DNA of 64,000 bases, taken from assembly GCF_018531495.1 (NCBI RefSeq), contig NZ_JAHDTI010000011.1, positions 62,001 to 126,000 on the forward strand, given 5' to 3'. The DNA is from Nonomuraea sediminis. Its GTDB lineage: Bacteria > Actinomycetota > Actinomycetes > Streptosporangiales > Streptosporangiaceae. Below the pieces are notes generated by a model. That model worked only from the letters and a program-made list of their open reading frames with translations. It was not told the origin of the DNA and did no database searches. Position numbers and translations under genes: made by a program. Shown piece after piece: positions 7,222 to 15,100 of this stretch; the first letter of the stretch is position 1, and each line of letters begins with the position of its first letter.

Positions 7222-8391
7222 ATGCGCGTTGATCTGCTGAGCCGGGAGTATCCGCCCGAGGTGTACGGAGGCGCCGGCGTCCACGTCGAATACCTGGCCA
7301 GGGAACTGCGGAAGCTGGCCGACGTGCGGGTCCGCTGCTTCGGCGGCGACCGCGAGGAGCCCGGCGTGTCCGCCTACCGCGTCCCCGGCGGGCTCGAGGC
7401 CGCCAACGCGGCGCTGCAGGTGCTCGGGGTCGACCTGGAGATGGCCGCCGCCTGCGACGGCGCCGACGTCGTCCACTCCCACACCTGGTACGCCAACTTC
7501 GCCGGTCACGTCGCCAAGATGCTGTACGGCACGCCGCACGTCGTCACCACGCACAGCCTCGAGCCGCTGCGGCCGTGGAAGGCCGAACAGCTGGGCGGCG
7601 GGTACACGCTGTCGTCGTGGGCCGAGCGCACCGCGCTGGCCTCCGCCGACGCGGTCATCGCGGTGTCGGAAGGGATGCGGCGTGACGTGCTCGCGGCCTA
7701 CCCCGAGATCCCGCCCGCCAAGGTCAACGTCATTCACAACGGCATCGACACCGCCCAGTACGCGCCCGATCCCGGGGTCGACGTGCTGGAGAAACACGGG
7801 ATCGATCCCGGCCGGCCGTACGTGATCTTCGTCGGGCGCATCACCCGGCAGAAGGGCCTCGTCCACCTCCTGCACGCGGCGCGGTCCTTCGCGGCGGACG
7901 CGCAGCTCGTGCTGTGCGCGGGGGCGCCCGACACGCCGGAGATCGCGGAGGAGGTGAGCGGGCTGGTGCGCGGGCTCGATCGCGACGGCGTGTTCTGGAT
8001 CTCCGAGATGCTGCCCAAGCCGGAGGTCATCCAGCTGCTCACGCACGCCACCGTGTTCGTGTGCCCGTCGGTCTACGAGCCGATGGGCATCGTCAACCTG
8101 GAGGCGATGGCCTGCGAGACCGCGGTGGTCGCCACGGCCACCGGCGGCATCCCCGAGGTGGTGGCCGACGGCGAGACCGGGCTGCTCGTGCCCATCTCCC
8201 AGGGGGCCGACGGCGAGCCCCACGATCCCGAGCTCTTCGCCGCCGACCTGGCCGCGCGGGTCAACGAACTGCTCGGCGACCCGGCCAGGGCCCGCGCGAT
8301 GGGCCGCGCGGGACGGGCCCGCGCCATCGACCACTTCTCCTGGCCCCACATCGCCGAACGCACCATGACCCTCTACCGCTCCCTGACCTGA
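7222..8391 (+). CDS. glgA: Glycogen synthase / maltose-1-phosphate synthase, corynebacterial type
   Basis: A 389-residue GT4 glycosyltransferase. The N-terminal acceptor half carries the SREYPPEVYGGAGVHVEYL glycine loop. The C-terminal half has the nucleotide-sugar site with FVGRITRQKG and the E-x7-E motif region YEPMGIVNLEAMAC. In actinobacteria this family (called GlgA or GlgM) uses ADP-glucose made by GlgC to extend glycogen or form maltose-1-phosphate. The ATG at 7222 lies 10 bases after the DUF4406 stop, with AGGGG close in front. It is normally next to glgC, and here 6.4 kb intervene. Confidence 0.95.
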   Translation: MRVDLLSREYPPEVYGGAGVHVEYLARELRKLADVRVRCFGGDREEPGVSAYRVPGGLEAANAALQVLGVDLEMAAACDGADVVHSHTWYANFAGHVAKMLYGTPHVVTTHSLEPLRPWKAEQLGGGYTLSSWAERTALASADAVIAVSEGMRRDVLAAYPEIPPAKVNVIHNGIDTAQYAPDPGVDVLEKHGIDPGRPYVIFVGRITRQKGLVHLLHAARSFAADAQLVLCAGAPDTPEIAEEVSGLVRGLDRDGVFWISEMLPKPEVIQLLTHATVFVCPSVYEPMGIVNLEAMACETAVVATATGGIPEVVADGETGLLVPISQGADGEPHDPELFAADLAARVNELLGDPARARAMGRAGRARAIDHFSWPHIAERTMTLYRSLT

Positions 8392-8423
8392 CCCCATACG
8401 GCGTGCCAGCCGCTGGCTGTGGC

Positions 8424-8800
8424 GTCCAGGGTTTCCCGCGCCGGGGTCGGCGAGATGGTGTGTGGTGGTTGTCCGGCGCCTTGTACGGCGAGCCCGGTGG
8501 ACCGTGGCGTGCGGGTCTCTTCAGGGTTCCCGCGTCGGGGTCGGCGAGATGGTGCGGGGTGGTTGTCCGGCGCGTTGTACGGCGGGCCCGGGGGACCGTG
8601 GCGTGCAGGGTCTCTCCGGGTTTCCGCGCCGGGGTCGGCGAGTCGGTGCATGGCGGTTGTCCGGCGCCTCATACGGCGGGTCCGGGGACCGTGGCGTGCG
8701 GGGTTTCCGGGGGTTCCCGCGCCGGGGTCGGCGAGTCGGTGTATGGCGGTTGTCCGGCGCCCTGTGCGGTGAGTCGGGGGGACCGTGGTGCCCGGAGAAC
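8424..8800. repeat. Four tandem copies of a ~94-bp unit
   Basis: Copies are marked by CGCGCCGGGGTCGGCGAG (second copy with one change) at 8437, 8531, 8625 and 8718, giving periods of 94, 94 and 93. Each unit also carries GTCCGGCGC and GGGACCGTGG blocks. The period is not a multiple of three and the frames through it differ between copies, so it is not coding. The unit is a diverged form of the dispersed repeat at 18.6 and 30.5 kb. It fills much of the 640-base spacer between glgA and the lipoprotein gene (8392-9030), in which no gene is seen. Confidence 0.85.
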
Positions 8801-8899
8801 GAGGCGCGTGACGGCGGGTGAGTGGCACCGACTCGCCGGAAGCGCCGGTCGCGGGCCCTCAGCCGGAGTACGGCGGGCGGCCGGTTGCGGAGGCTCGCC

Positions 8900-8971
8900 G
8901 TACAAGCTTCAGAGGGCCCGTAAAAGGCACAGGTCGTACAAGCTTCAGAGGGCCCGTGAGAGGCACAGGTC
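8900..8971. repeat. Two tandem 36-bp repeats
   Basis: GTACAAGCTTCAGAGGGCCC starts at 8900 and again at 8936. The two 36-bp units differ at about two positions, and decayed partial copies (GTACAAAGAATTCAGG, GTACAGGACTTAAG) follow to about 9030. Noncoding. Confidence 0.75.
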
Positions 8972-9030
8972 GAGGGCCCGCCTGAAGCGCAGGCCGTACA
9001 AAGAATTCAGGAGCGTAGGCCGTACAGGAC

Positions 9031-10401
9031 TTAAGAAGCACGCCACAGCGTCGGATGCGGGGTGGAGGCGGCGGCGTAGGTTCGGGAGGCGCCGTGGGCG
9101 AGGGCGGTGATCGTGCCGGGGATGGGGTGGGCGGTCCAGCGGCCGGCGCGTGAGAGGTGGAGCAGGCGGGACGCGGTGGAGTCGAGGACCCACATGCCGC
9201 CGTGGCCGTCGGGCTCGGCCTGGGTGAAGGTGGTGCCGAGGCGGCCCCACAGGCATCGCCACGACGTGCCGTTCCAGTGCAGGGCGACGGGGCGGCGGCG
9301 TTCCAGGGGTTCGTCCTGGGGGCTGGATCTGCCGGGGACCAGCCACGACACGCCGCCGACCGCCCACACGTCCCGCGGCCCGAGCACCACCACGCCGGTG
9401 AGGCGCGGCCTGGGGGAGTCGGACTTCCTCGGTACGGCGAGCCTGGGCACCCCGATCTGCTGCCAGGCAGTGCCGTCCCACCGGGCCGCCGGGCCGGGCG
9501 GCATGATGGGACCGCTGACCGTCCACACGGCCGAGCCCTCGCCGCCGACGGCCCCGGCGGGGGCGGGGAGCTCGTAGTACTGCCAGGTGGAGCCGTTCCA
9601 GTGCAGGGCTGTGGTGCCGTTGACGGTCCAGCCCGCGCGGGTGGCGGTGCCGGCCGTGCCGATGCTGGTGGCCAGTTGACCGGCCAGTTGCAGCGACGCC
9701 CACACGCCGTGCTGGAACGATCCCACCAGGCCGGGCTGCCCCGCGGCCAGGCCGAACACCCACGCCTGCTCGGCGGAGGCGGCACCCAGGGCGGTCACCT
9801 GCACGTTCGGGAGCGGGAACGCGGTCCAGCGCTTGCCGTCCCAGCGTCGCAGGCCGTCGAAACGGGTCTCGACGGCGCCGGCGACCGTGCGGCGCGTGGT
9901 CCTCGTCGCCCACACGGTGCCGTCGGCGCCCACGGCCAGGTGGTCCAGGCTGCCGCTGCCCGTGTCGGTGGCCACGCGCTTCCACGCGGACTTCACCGTG
10001 GCGGGGTGGAGGTCGTCCACCTTGGGGCTGGGCTGGGCGCACGAGGCGGGGCGTGCGGGCACGGCCTGTACTCCCGGACCCACCATGGGGATGGGCGCGA
10101 GCGTACGGGTCGCTCCGGGCTGGGCTGTCGCTGTGCCGGTTGCTCCCGGCTCGGTTGTCGCGACGCCGGTCGCCTCTGGCCCGGTTGTCGCTGTACCTGT
10201 CGCCCCTGTCCGGGTTGTCGCTGTCGCTCCGGGCTCGGCTGTCGTGTCGTCGCCGCCGCTGGGGGTTCCGCCCAGCGTGGCGGTGGCTGGGGTTTCGCCG
10301 GATCGGCTGCTCTCGGGGACGCCGGGGGAGTGGGAGCAGCCGGCGATGAGGAGGGTTGCCAGGCTTGCCGTACCCAGGAGTCGCGCAGTCCCCGATCGCA
10401 C
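9031..10401 (-). CDS. Lipoprotein with Thr/Ala-rich linker and propeller-like domain
   Basis: About 456 residues. A GTG start at 10401 is preferred because GGAGGGGG lies 7 bases upstream. The frame can be extended to 10428, but that start lacks a site. The lipobox LLIAGC places the lipid-modified Cys near residue 22. A low-complexity Thr/Ala/Gly/Pro stretch (about 40-105) follows, then repeats with W-D/N-G motifs (RWDGKRW, HWNGSTW, RWDGTAW, HWNGTSW) at regular spacing, which suggests a beta-propeller. Probably anchored outside the membrane. No enzymatic motif seen, function unknown. Confidence 0.8.
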   Translation of the reverse strand: MRSGTARLLGTASLATLLIAGCSHSPGVPESSRSGETPATATLGGTPSGGDDTTAEPGATATTRTGATGTATTGPEATGVATTEPGATGTATAQPGATRTLAPIPMVGPGVQAVPARPASCAQPSPKVDDLHPATVKSAWKRVATDTGSGSLDHLAVGADGTVWATRTTRRTVAGAVETRFDGLRRWDGKRWTAFPLPNVQVTALGAASAEQAWVFGLAAGQPGLVGSFQHGVWASLQLAGQLATSIGTAGTATRAGWTVNGTTALHWNGSTWQYYELPAPAGAVGGEGSAVWTVSGPIMPPGPAARWDGTAWQQIGVPRLAVPRKSDSPRPRLTGVVVLGPRDVWAVGGVSWLVPGRSSPQDEPLERRRPVALHWNGTSWRCLWGRLGTTFTQAEPDGHGGMWVLDSTASRLLHLSRAGRWTAHPIPGTITALAHGASRTYAAASTPHPTLWRAS

Positions 10402-10474
10402 CAGCCTGCCCCCTCCGCGAGAGATCACCCGCAGGATAGGTCAGCGCGAGCGGGAACGCTCCTAGCGAGAACGG

Positions 10475-10843
10475 TCAGGTCTGCGAAATGTAGTGAAGTA
10501 TGACGTTGTGGACGTGATGCGCCTTGTTGTCCCCGCGGAAGTCCACCTCGTAGGTGTGCGTCCCGACGTGGATGGCGATCGCGCCCGACGAGAAGAACCC
10601 GCCCGCGAACGACTTGTTGCTCACCACGCTCACCGCGGAGATCTTGCTGTAGGGGATGCTGGTGATCGCGATGCGCTTGCCCACGAACGACTTGTCCTGC
10701 ACGATCACCCGCCGGTCGGTCAGCCCGAGGAAGCCGGTGCCCGCCCCGATCGCGTCGTAGACGGCGATGATCTGCTCGCCCGGCAGCAGGCCGCTCTCGA
10801 TCTGCTTCAGCTGCTCTTTCCGGTCGTAAGGGATGTCAGCCAT
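10475..10843 (-). CDS. Bacterial PH-domain protein
   Basis: A 122-residue soluble protein. The core LTDRRVIVQDK, followed by ITSIPYSKISAVSV, matches bacterial PH-like domains, which often bind proteins or membranes in stress responses. The ATG at 10843 (MADIPYD) is preferred over a GTG at 10861 that has no spacing to a ribosome site. No membrane segment. Role unknown. Confidence 0.8.
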   Translation of the reverse strand: MADIPYDRKEQLKQIESGLLPGEQIIAVYDAIGAGTGFLGLTDRRVIVQDKSFVGKRIAITSIPYSKISAVSVVSNKSFAGGFFSSGAIAIHVGTHTYEVDFRGDNKAHHVHNVILHYISQT

Positions 10844-10903
10844 AACAGGACAACGAACCACCCCCTGGTTCGCGTTCCGGCTAGCTCGTGTGGAGCGTTC
10901 CGG

Positions 10904-11311
10904 CTAGCTCGTGTAGAGGCAGAACGGGTGCCCGGCCGGGTCGAGCATCACCCGCAGGCCGTCCTGCGGTTGGAACTCCGCCTCCCTGGCGCCACGCGAG
11001 ACGGCGTCAACCACCGCCGCCTCCAGGTCCACGACCTCGAAGTCCAGATGCATGGTGATCCGCTGCCGCCCGTCGGCGGACGGCCACACCGGCGGCACAT
11101 ACCCCTCTGCCGTCTGAAAGGCCAGGTACGCCACCCCGTCGGGAGGCGAGACGGCTACGAAGTCCGGCTCCTGCTTGGCGATCTCCCACCCGAGCAGGTC
11201 GGCGTAGAACCGGGCCAGCTCCATCGCGGAGGGCGCCTCGAGCACCACACCCCAGTAGTCGTTACGCGCCGCGCGGGGCGCGCCCGGCTCCTCAGCCCTG
11301 CGCCCGCGCAT
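10904..11311 (-). CDS. VOC family (glyoxalase/bleomycin resistance fold) protein
   Basis: 135 residues with the beta-alpha-beta-beta-beta pattern of VOC proteins: LEAPSAMELARFYADLLGWE near the start, MHLDFEVVDLEAA in the middle and MLDPAGHPFCL at the end. Putative metal ligands are His and Glu in these strands. The start at 11311 overlaps the OsmC-like gene end by 20 bases, so the two are probably co-translated. Substrate unknown. Confidence 0.88.
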   Translation of the reverse strand: MRGRRAEEPGAPRAARNDYWGVVLEAPSAMELARFYADLLGWEIAKQEPDFVAVSPPDGVAYLAFQTAEGYVPPVWPSADGRQRITMHLDFEVVDLEAAVVDAVSRGAREAEFQPQDGLRVMLDPAGHPFCLYTS

Positions 11312-11771
11312 GGACCTGCGGCTCGTGCTTGACGGGGAAGTTCACCGAGTTGGCGATGAAGCACAGCTCGTGCGCCCGCTCGTGCAACGCCACCGCGGTC
11401 TCCACCTTCGCCGGATCCGAAATCGTCACCACCGGCCGCAACGTCACGGTCGAGAACCGCCCGCCCCCGTCGCCTCCCTCGACCATCGTCCCCTCGGGAT
11501 TGTCGACGTACTCCTCGACGACGATCCCCTTGGTGGAACACAGGTGCAGGAACCAGAGCATGTGACACTGCGCCAAGGACGCGACCAGCAACTCCTCCGG
11601 ATTCCACCGCCCCGGATCCCCACGGAAGGCAGGATCCGACGTACCCGGCAGAACCGGCTTCCCCTCACCGGACACCTCGTGATCGCGACTGTAAGCCCGA
11701 TACCCCGAGGTCCCCTCACCCAGATTCCCGGTCCACGTAACCGTCGCCCGATAATGATGCTCCCGACTCAT
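11292..11771 (-). CDS. OsmC family peroxiredoxin-like protein
   Basis: 159 residues. The two conserved Cys of the OsmC/Ohr fold are visible, in SLAQCHMLW and in AHELCFIANSVNFPV. The family reduces organic hydroperoxides with thiols. The start at ATG 11771 (MSREHHY) is preferred over a GTG at 11789. It pairs with the overlapping VOC gene downstream, a plausible small detoxification unit. Confidence 0.9.
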   Translation of the reverse strand: MSREHHYRATVTWTGNLGEGTSGYRAYSRDHEVSGEGKPVLPGTSDPAFRGDPGRWNPEELLVASLAQCHMLWFLHLCSTKGIVVEEYVDNPEGTMVEGGDGGGRFSTVTLRPVVTISDPAKVETAVALHERAHELCFIANSVNFPVKHEPQVHARAQG

Positions 11772-11924
11772 GCCCCCATCATGACCCACCCGCTCGCCCC
11801 GCCGCCCGCCGCCTCACCCCCGGCACAGCCGTCCCTCTCCTACAGCTCTCATGGCGAGCAACCTTGCGGCGAGCGACCGCAACCGGAGCCCCGGCGTAAG
11901 AAGGAGCGAGCCCCTAGGCCCGGC

Positions 11925-12070
11925 AGACCGAGCGCGTGGGCCGGAGGCTGAGCGCTTGGGCCCGGGGGCTGATCGGTTGGGGCTAGCGGGCCGAGGGCTT
12001 AGGTCCGGCGGGCTGGCCGCTTGGGTCCGGCAGGACGGGCCCCTGGGTCTGGCGGGCCGAGCGCTTGGAC
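11925..12070. repeat. Degenerate tandem repeat in a gene-poor spacer
   Basis: Loose copies of GCTTGGGTCCGG and GGGCCGAGCGC recur every 20-30 bases. The spacer 11772-12286 holds no recognisable gene. A plus-strand frame at 12021-12290 has acidic, valine-rich sequence after the repeat but no family signature and no ribosome site. Confidence 0.5.
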
Positions 12071-12286
12071 GAAGCTGGCCGACGTTGACTTCGACGAAGA
12101 TCACCACGTCGTGGCCGTCGATGTCCTCGTCCTCGCCGAAGACGGTCTCGTCGTGGGCGAGACAGCAGATCGGTGGGCTCTCCGCGGCGCGATCTCCGGC
12201 CTGGACCGCCGGGTCGAGGTGAGCAGGTTGACCAGGGCCACCAAGCCCTTGTGGCGCCGACCTGATGGTCTGCCTGTGGCTGAGGT

Positions 12287-12769
12287 CTAGGTGACGGGGA
12301 TGATGGCGTGCTCGGTGAGACGGCCGTCCTCGATGCGCAACACCCCCACGGTCCCGTACGGCTGGCGCCGGCGATCCGTCGGCGACCCCGGATTGAAGAT
12401 CCGCAACCCTGGACCCGCCTCATCCATCGGAATGTGCGAATGCCCGAAAACCACCAGCTCAGCCGCAGGAAACCGCCGCCGCATCCGCTCCAGCCGCCCC
12501 TTGGCAGGCCCACTGTCGTGGATCATCGCAACGCGCAGCCCTTCGAGCTCCACCTCCACCGTCTCCGGCGCCCCCAGCTCAGGCACGTCATTATTACCCT
12601 GCACAACCAGCACAGGCGCGAACCGCCGCAGCTCCTCGATCACGCCCGGCACACACACGTCCCCCGCATGCAAAATCAGGTCGGCCCCCCGCAACAGCTC
12701 CGCAACCGCCGCCGGACACCCCTTCCACCGCCGCGGCCCATGCGTATCGGCCAACACCACAACCCGCAT
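12287..12769 (-). CDS. YfcE/MJ0936-type metallophosphoesterase
   Basis: 160 residues with all metal-binding motifs of calcineurin-like phosphoesterases: LADTHG (D and H), HAGDV, QGNND, HDSG and FGHSHIP. The family hydrolyses phosphodiesters with Mn-like metals. The ATG at 12769 (MRVVVLADTH) was chosen because the longer frame upstream is low-complexity and has no homology features. Likely a stand-alone gene, substrate unknown. Confidence 0.9.
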   Translation of the reverse strand: MRVVVLADTHGPRRWKGCPAAVAELLRGADLILHAGDVCVPGVIEELRRFAPVLVVQGNNDVPELGAPETVEVELEGLRVAMIHDSGPAKGRLERMRRRFPAAELVVFGHSHIPMDEAGPGLRIFNPGSPTDRRRQPYGTVGVLRIEDGRLTEHAIIPVT

Positions 12770-13080
12770 ACCCCGAGTTCTACCAACCCCACCCCCTCCA
12801 CCGCGTCCCAAGCCCCAGAGACCCACCTGAACGCCCACGCCAGCCGCCTCACGCACCGATCCCCACAGCCGCTGAAGACGTCCCTGCCATACGCCCGCAG
12901 AAGACGCCCCTTCCGTACGGCAAGCCACCCCCTCCGCCACCCGCCGCACTACGGCTGGCCCCTGTCCAGGAAGACGCTCCTCCAGCAGCACCGGCCACCC
13001 ACCGCCACGCGCCGCCCCTCACCCACCTCCCGGGCCCCCAGCGGTCCGCCGTACAAGCGCGCCGACAACGCCCACACACC

Positions 13081-13440
13081 GTCTCGCCGCCCCGGCGCGG
13101 GGTGAGCCTTCCGGTCATGCGGCGCGCTGGCCATTGCGCGGCGTTCTTGAGTCGCCCGCCGTACGGCCACGCTGACTACGGCCGCACATCGTCTGGCCGT
13201 CCCGGGGTGGGGTGCGTGGGGTGGGCGTTCGTGTTGTGCGGTGTGCTGGGGTTGGTCGTTGCGCGGGACCGGGTTGCCCGCCGTAAGGGCGCGCCGACAA
13301 CGCCCGCGCATCGTCTCGCCGTTCCGGCGCGCGGTGGGCGTTCCGGTCGTGTGGTGCGTTGGCCGTCGTGGGGTGTTGTTGGGGTGCTCGCCGTACGGGC
13401 GCGCCGATGACCGCCGTGGATCGTCTCGCCGTCCCGGCAC
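13081..13440. repeat. Four ~110-122-bp repeats, diverged relatives of the dispersed element
   Basis: GTCTCGCCG or a one-base variant occurs at 13081, 13191, 13313 and 13423, each preceded by CGCCGTA(C/A)(G/A) and a CGCGCCGA-like block. The units are in the opposite orientation to those at 8.4 kb. The spacer 12770-13560 (about 790 bases) contains only this array and its flanks. Overlapping frames in both strands are shadows of the repeat. Confidence 0.7.
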
Positions 13441-13560
13441 GGAGGTGCGGGCGACGTGCTGGGGTGCCCGCCATGCAGGGGCGCTTGGGGTGCTTGCCGT
13501 ACCGGTGCGTAGACGGCTGTTGTACGGCGGCGCGGGGAGGGCGGTGGGTCGAGGGGTGGG

Positions 13561-14367
13561 TCAGGTGGTGGTGGTGAGGACCACTGTGGTGTAGGGCATG
13601 GTGAAGGTGCCGCCCATGGCGTCGATGGCCGTGCCGGTGGCCTGCAGGATCTCCGAGAGTTTGTCCGGTGGGAGCTGGGTGAGGATGCCGGAGGTGGGCA
13701 TCTGGTCCAGCCACTCGTCTCGGGTGTAGGTGCGTTCCCAGTCGAAGTGCCACTGCTCCGGTTCGGTGAAGCCGCCCGCCTCGCGGATGCCTTCGGCGGC
13801 CTTGGTGAGGATCGGCTGGTAGCCGTCCATGGCCGACTTCGACTGCGGGGCCTTGAACGGCGAGTCGGGGAGCAGCCGCCGGTAGACGGCGGCGAAGGCC
13901 TCCATCACGGCGGGCGGGGTCTCGAACACGTGCCAGAACGCCGCCAGCCGGCCGCCGGGGCGCAGCACCTGGGCCGCCTTGGCCGCCCCCGCGACCGGGT
14001 CCACCCAGTGCCAGGCCGTGGCGGCGATGACCGCGTCGAAGGTACGGCCGGCCGGGTCCCAGGCCTCGAACGTCGCCACCTCGACCTCGAGTCCGCCGCG
14101 ACGCGCGAAGCCGGCCATCCGCTCGTCGGGCTCGACGCCCAGCACCTTGCAGCCGGCCGCCTCGAACTGCCGGGCCGCTATGCCGGTGCCGGCGCCCACG
14201 TCGAGGAGGTCAGGGCCCGGGCTGGCGGCGGCGATCCGCCGCACCATGGCGTCGGGGTACGGCTGGCGGGTCCGGTCGTAGCGCTCGGCGTCCACGCCGA
14301 AGGATTCGGCCATCTGCCTGGCCTTGTGCGGCTCGTTCCCGGAGGAACGCGACGGTATAGTGGTCAT
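13561..14367 (-). CDS. SAM-dependent class I methyltransferase
   Basis: 268 residues. The SAM-binding glycine loop LLDVGAGTG (about 54-62), acidic end of strand 2 (VLGVEPDE) and DAVIAATAWHWVDP are typical of the UbiE/Methyltransf_11 class. Soluble, substrate unknown. It is divergent from the TetR gene at 14430, with overlapping palindromes in between, so it is very likely the TetR target. Confidence 0.93.
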   Translation of the reverse strand: MTTIPSRSSGNEPHKARQMAESFGVDAERYDRTRQPYPDAMVRRIAAASPGPDLLDVGAGTGIAARQFEAAGCKVLGVEPDERMAGFARRGGLEVEVATFEAWDPAGRTFDAVIAATAWHWVDPVAGAAKAAQVLRPGGRLAAFWHVFETPPAVMEAFAAVYRRLLPDSPFKAPQSKSAMDGYQPILTKAAEGIREAGGFTEPEQWHFDWERTYTRDEWLDQMPTSGILTQLPPDKLSEILQATGTAIDAMGGTFTMPYTTVVLTTTT

Positions 14368-14369
14368 GC

Positions 14370-14396
14370 GCCCACTTTAGTGGGCAAGTGCCCACT
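14370..14396. promoter_or_regulatory. Overlapping palindromes, candidate TetR operator
   Basis: Half-sites GCCCACT (14370), AGTGGGC (14379) and GCCCACT (14390) form two overlapping inverted repeats with spacers of 2 and 4 bases. They sit directly upstream of the methyltransferase ATG and 34 bases before the TetR start, so one regulator could control both. Confidence 0.7.
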
Positions 14397-14429
14397 GTCA
14401 ATCGGGTTCCGCCGAGCGAGGAATGCGCA

Positions 14430-15014
14430 GTGCCAACAGGAGTACACATCCGCGAACCGCGTGAGCAACTGTTCGACGCCGCAGAACGCGTCCTGCTCAG
14501 GGACGGCCCCAACGCGCTGACCAGCCGGGCGGTCACTGCCGAGGCGGGCGTCGCCAAGGGCGTCCTGCACCGGCACTTCGCCGACTTCGACGCCTTCCTC
14601 GCCGACCTCGTGCTCGACCGCATCGCCAGGATCGACGGCCAGTCCGCCGCCCTGCGCCGGTCCGCCGGCACCGGTACGGTCGCCGACAACCTCACCCGCG
14701 CGCTGATGGACCTGTTCGGGCCGGTCGCCGTGGCGATCGTCAGCCTCGTCATCTTCCGCGACGAACTGCGCGCCCGGCTACGGCAGGCCAGGCCGACCGG
14801 GGTCCCGCTCATGACCGAGGCCGCCGCGATGATCGCCTCCTACCTGGCGGCCGAACGTGACCTGGGACGCATCCCGGCGGACGCGGACGTCGACACACTC
14901 GCGCCCACGTTGATCGGCGCCGCCCACCTGCTCTACGCCGACCGCGCGGCCCCAACCCCCGAAACCACCACCGTCCGCAAGGTCGTCACCACGGTCATCC
15001 CCGCCGCCCCATAA
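14430..15014 (+). CDS. TetR family regulator
   Basis: 194 residues. The helix-turn-helix spans about 20-55 (TSRAVTAEAGVAKGVLHRHF). The C-terminal ligand domain is unassigned. The start GTG at 14430 has GAGGA 8 bases upstream. The longer frame from 14388 would begin inside the operator. It is divergent from the methyltransferase gene, which it probably represses along with itself. Confidence 0.9.
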   Translation: MPTGVHIREPREQLFDAAERVLLRDGPNALTSRAVTAEAGVAKGVLHRHFADFDAFLADLVLDRIARIDGQSAALRRSAGTGTVADNLTRALMDLFGPVAVAIVSLVIFRDELRARLRQARPTGVPLMTEAAAMIASYLAAERDLGRIPADADVDTLAPTLIGAAHLLYADRAAPTPETTTVRKVVTTVIPAAP

Positions 15015-15100
15015 CGACTGTTCGAAGTTGAGCGGGGTCATGGGAAGGCCGGCTCCCGATTCTCCGGCGCCGAGGTCTGACCGTCTCCCGGCTTCACCAG

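Noticed and set aside
12021..12290. Small plus-strand ORF after a degenerate repeat
   Set aside because: No ribosome site and no recognisable family; its first 15 residues are repeat-derived.
13102..13594. Several short frames in both strands across the repeat array
   Set aside because: They follow the repeat units, change frame between copies, and have no coding signature.
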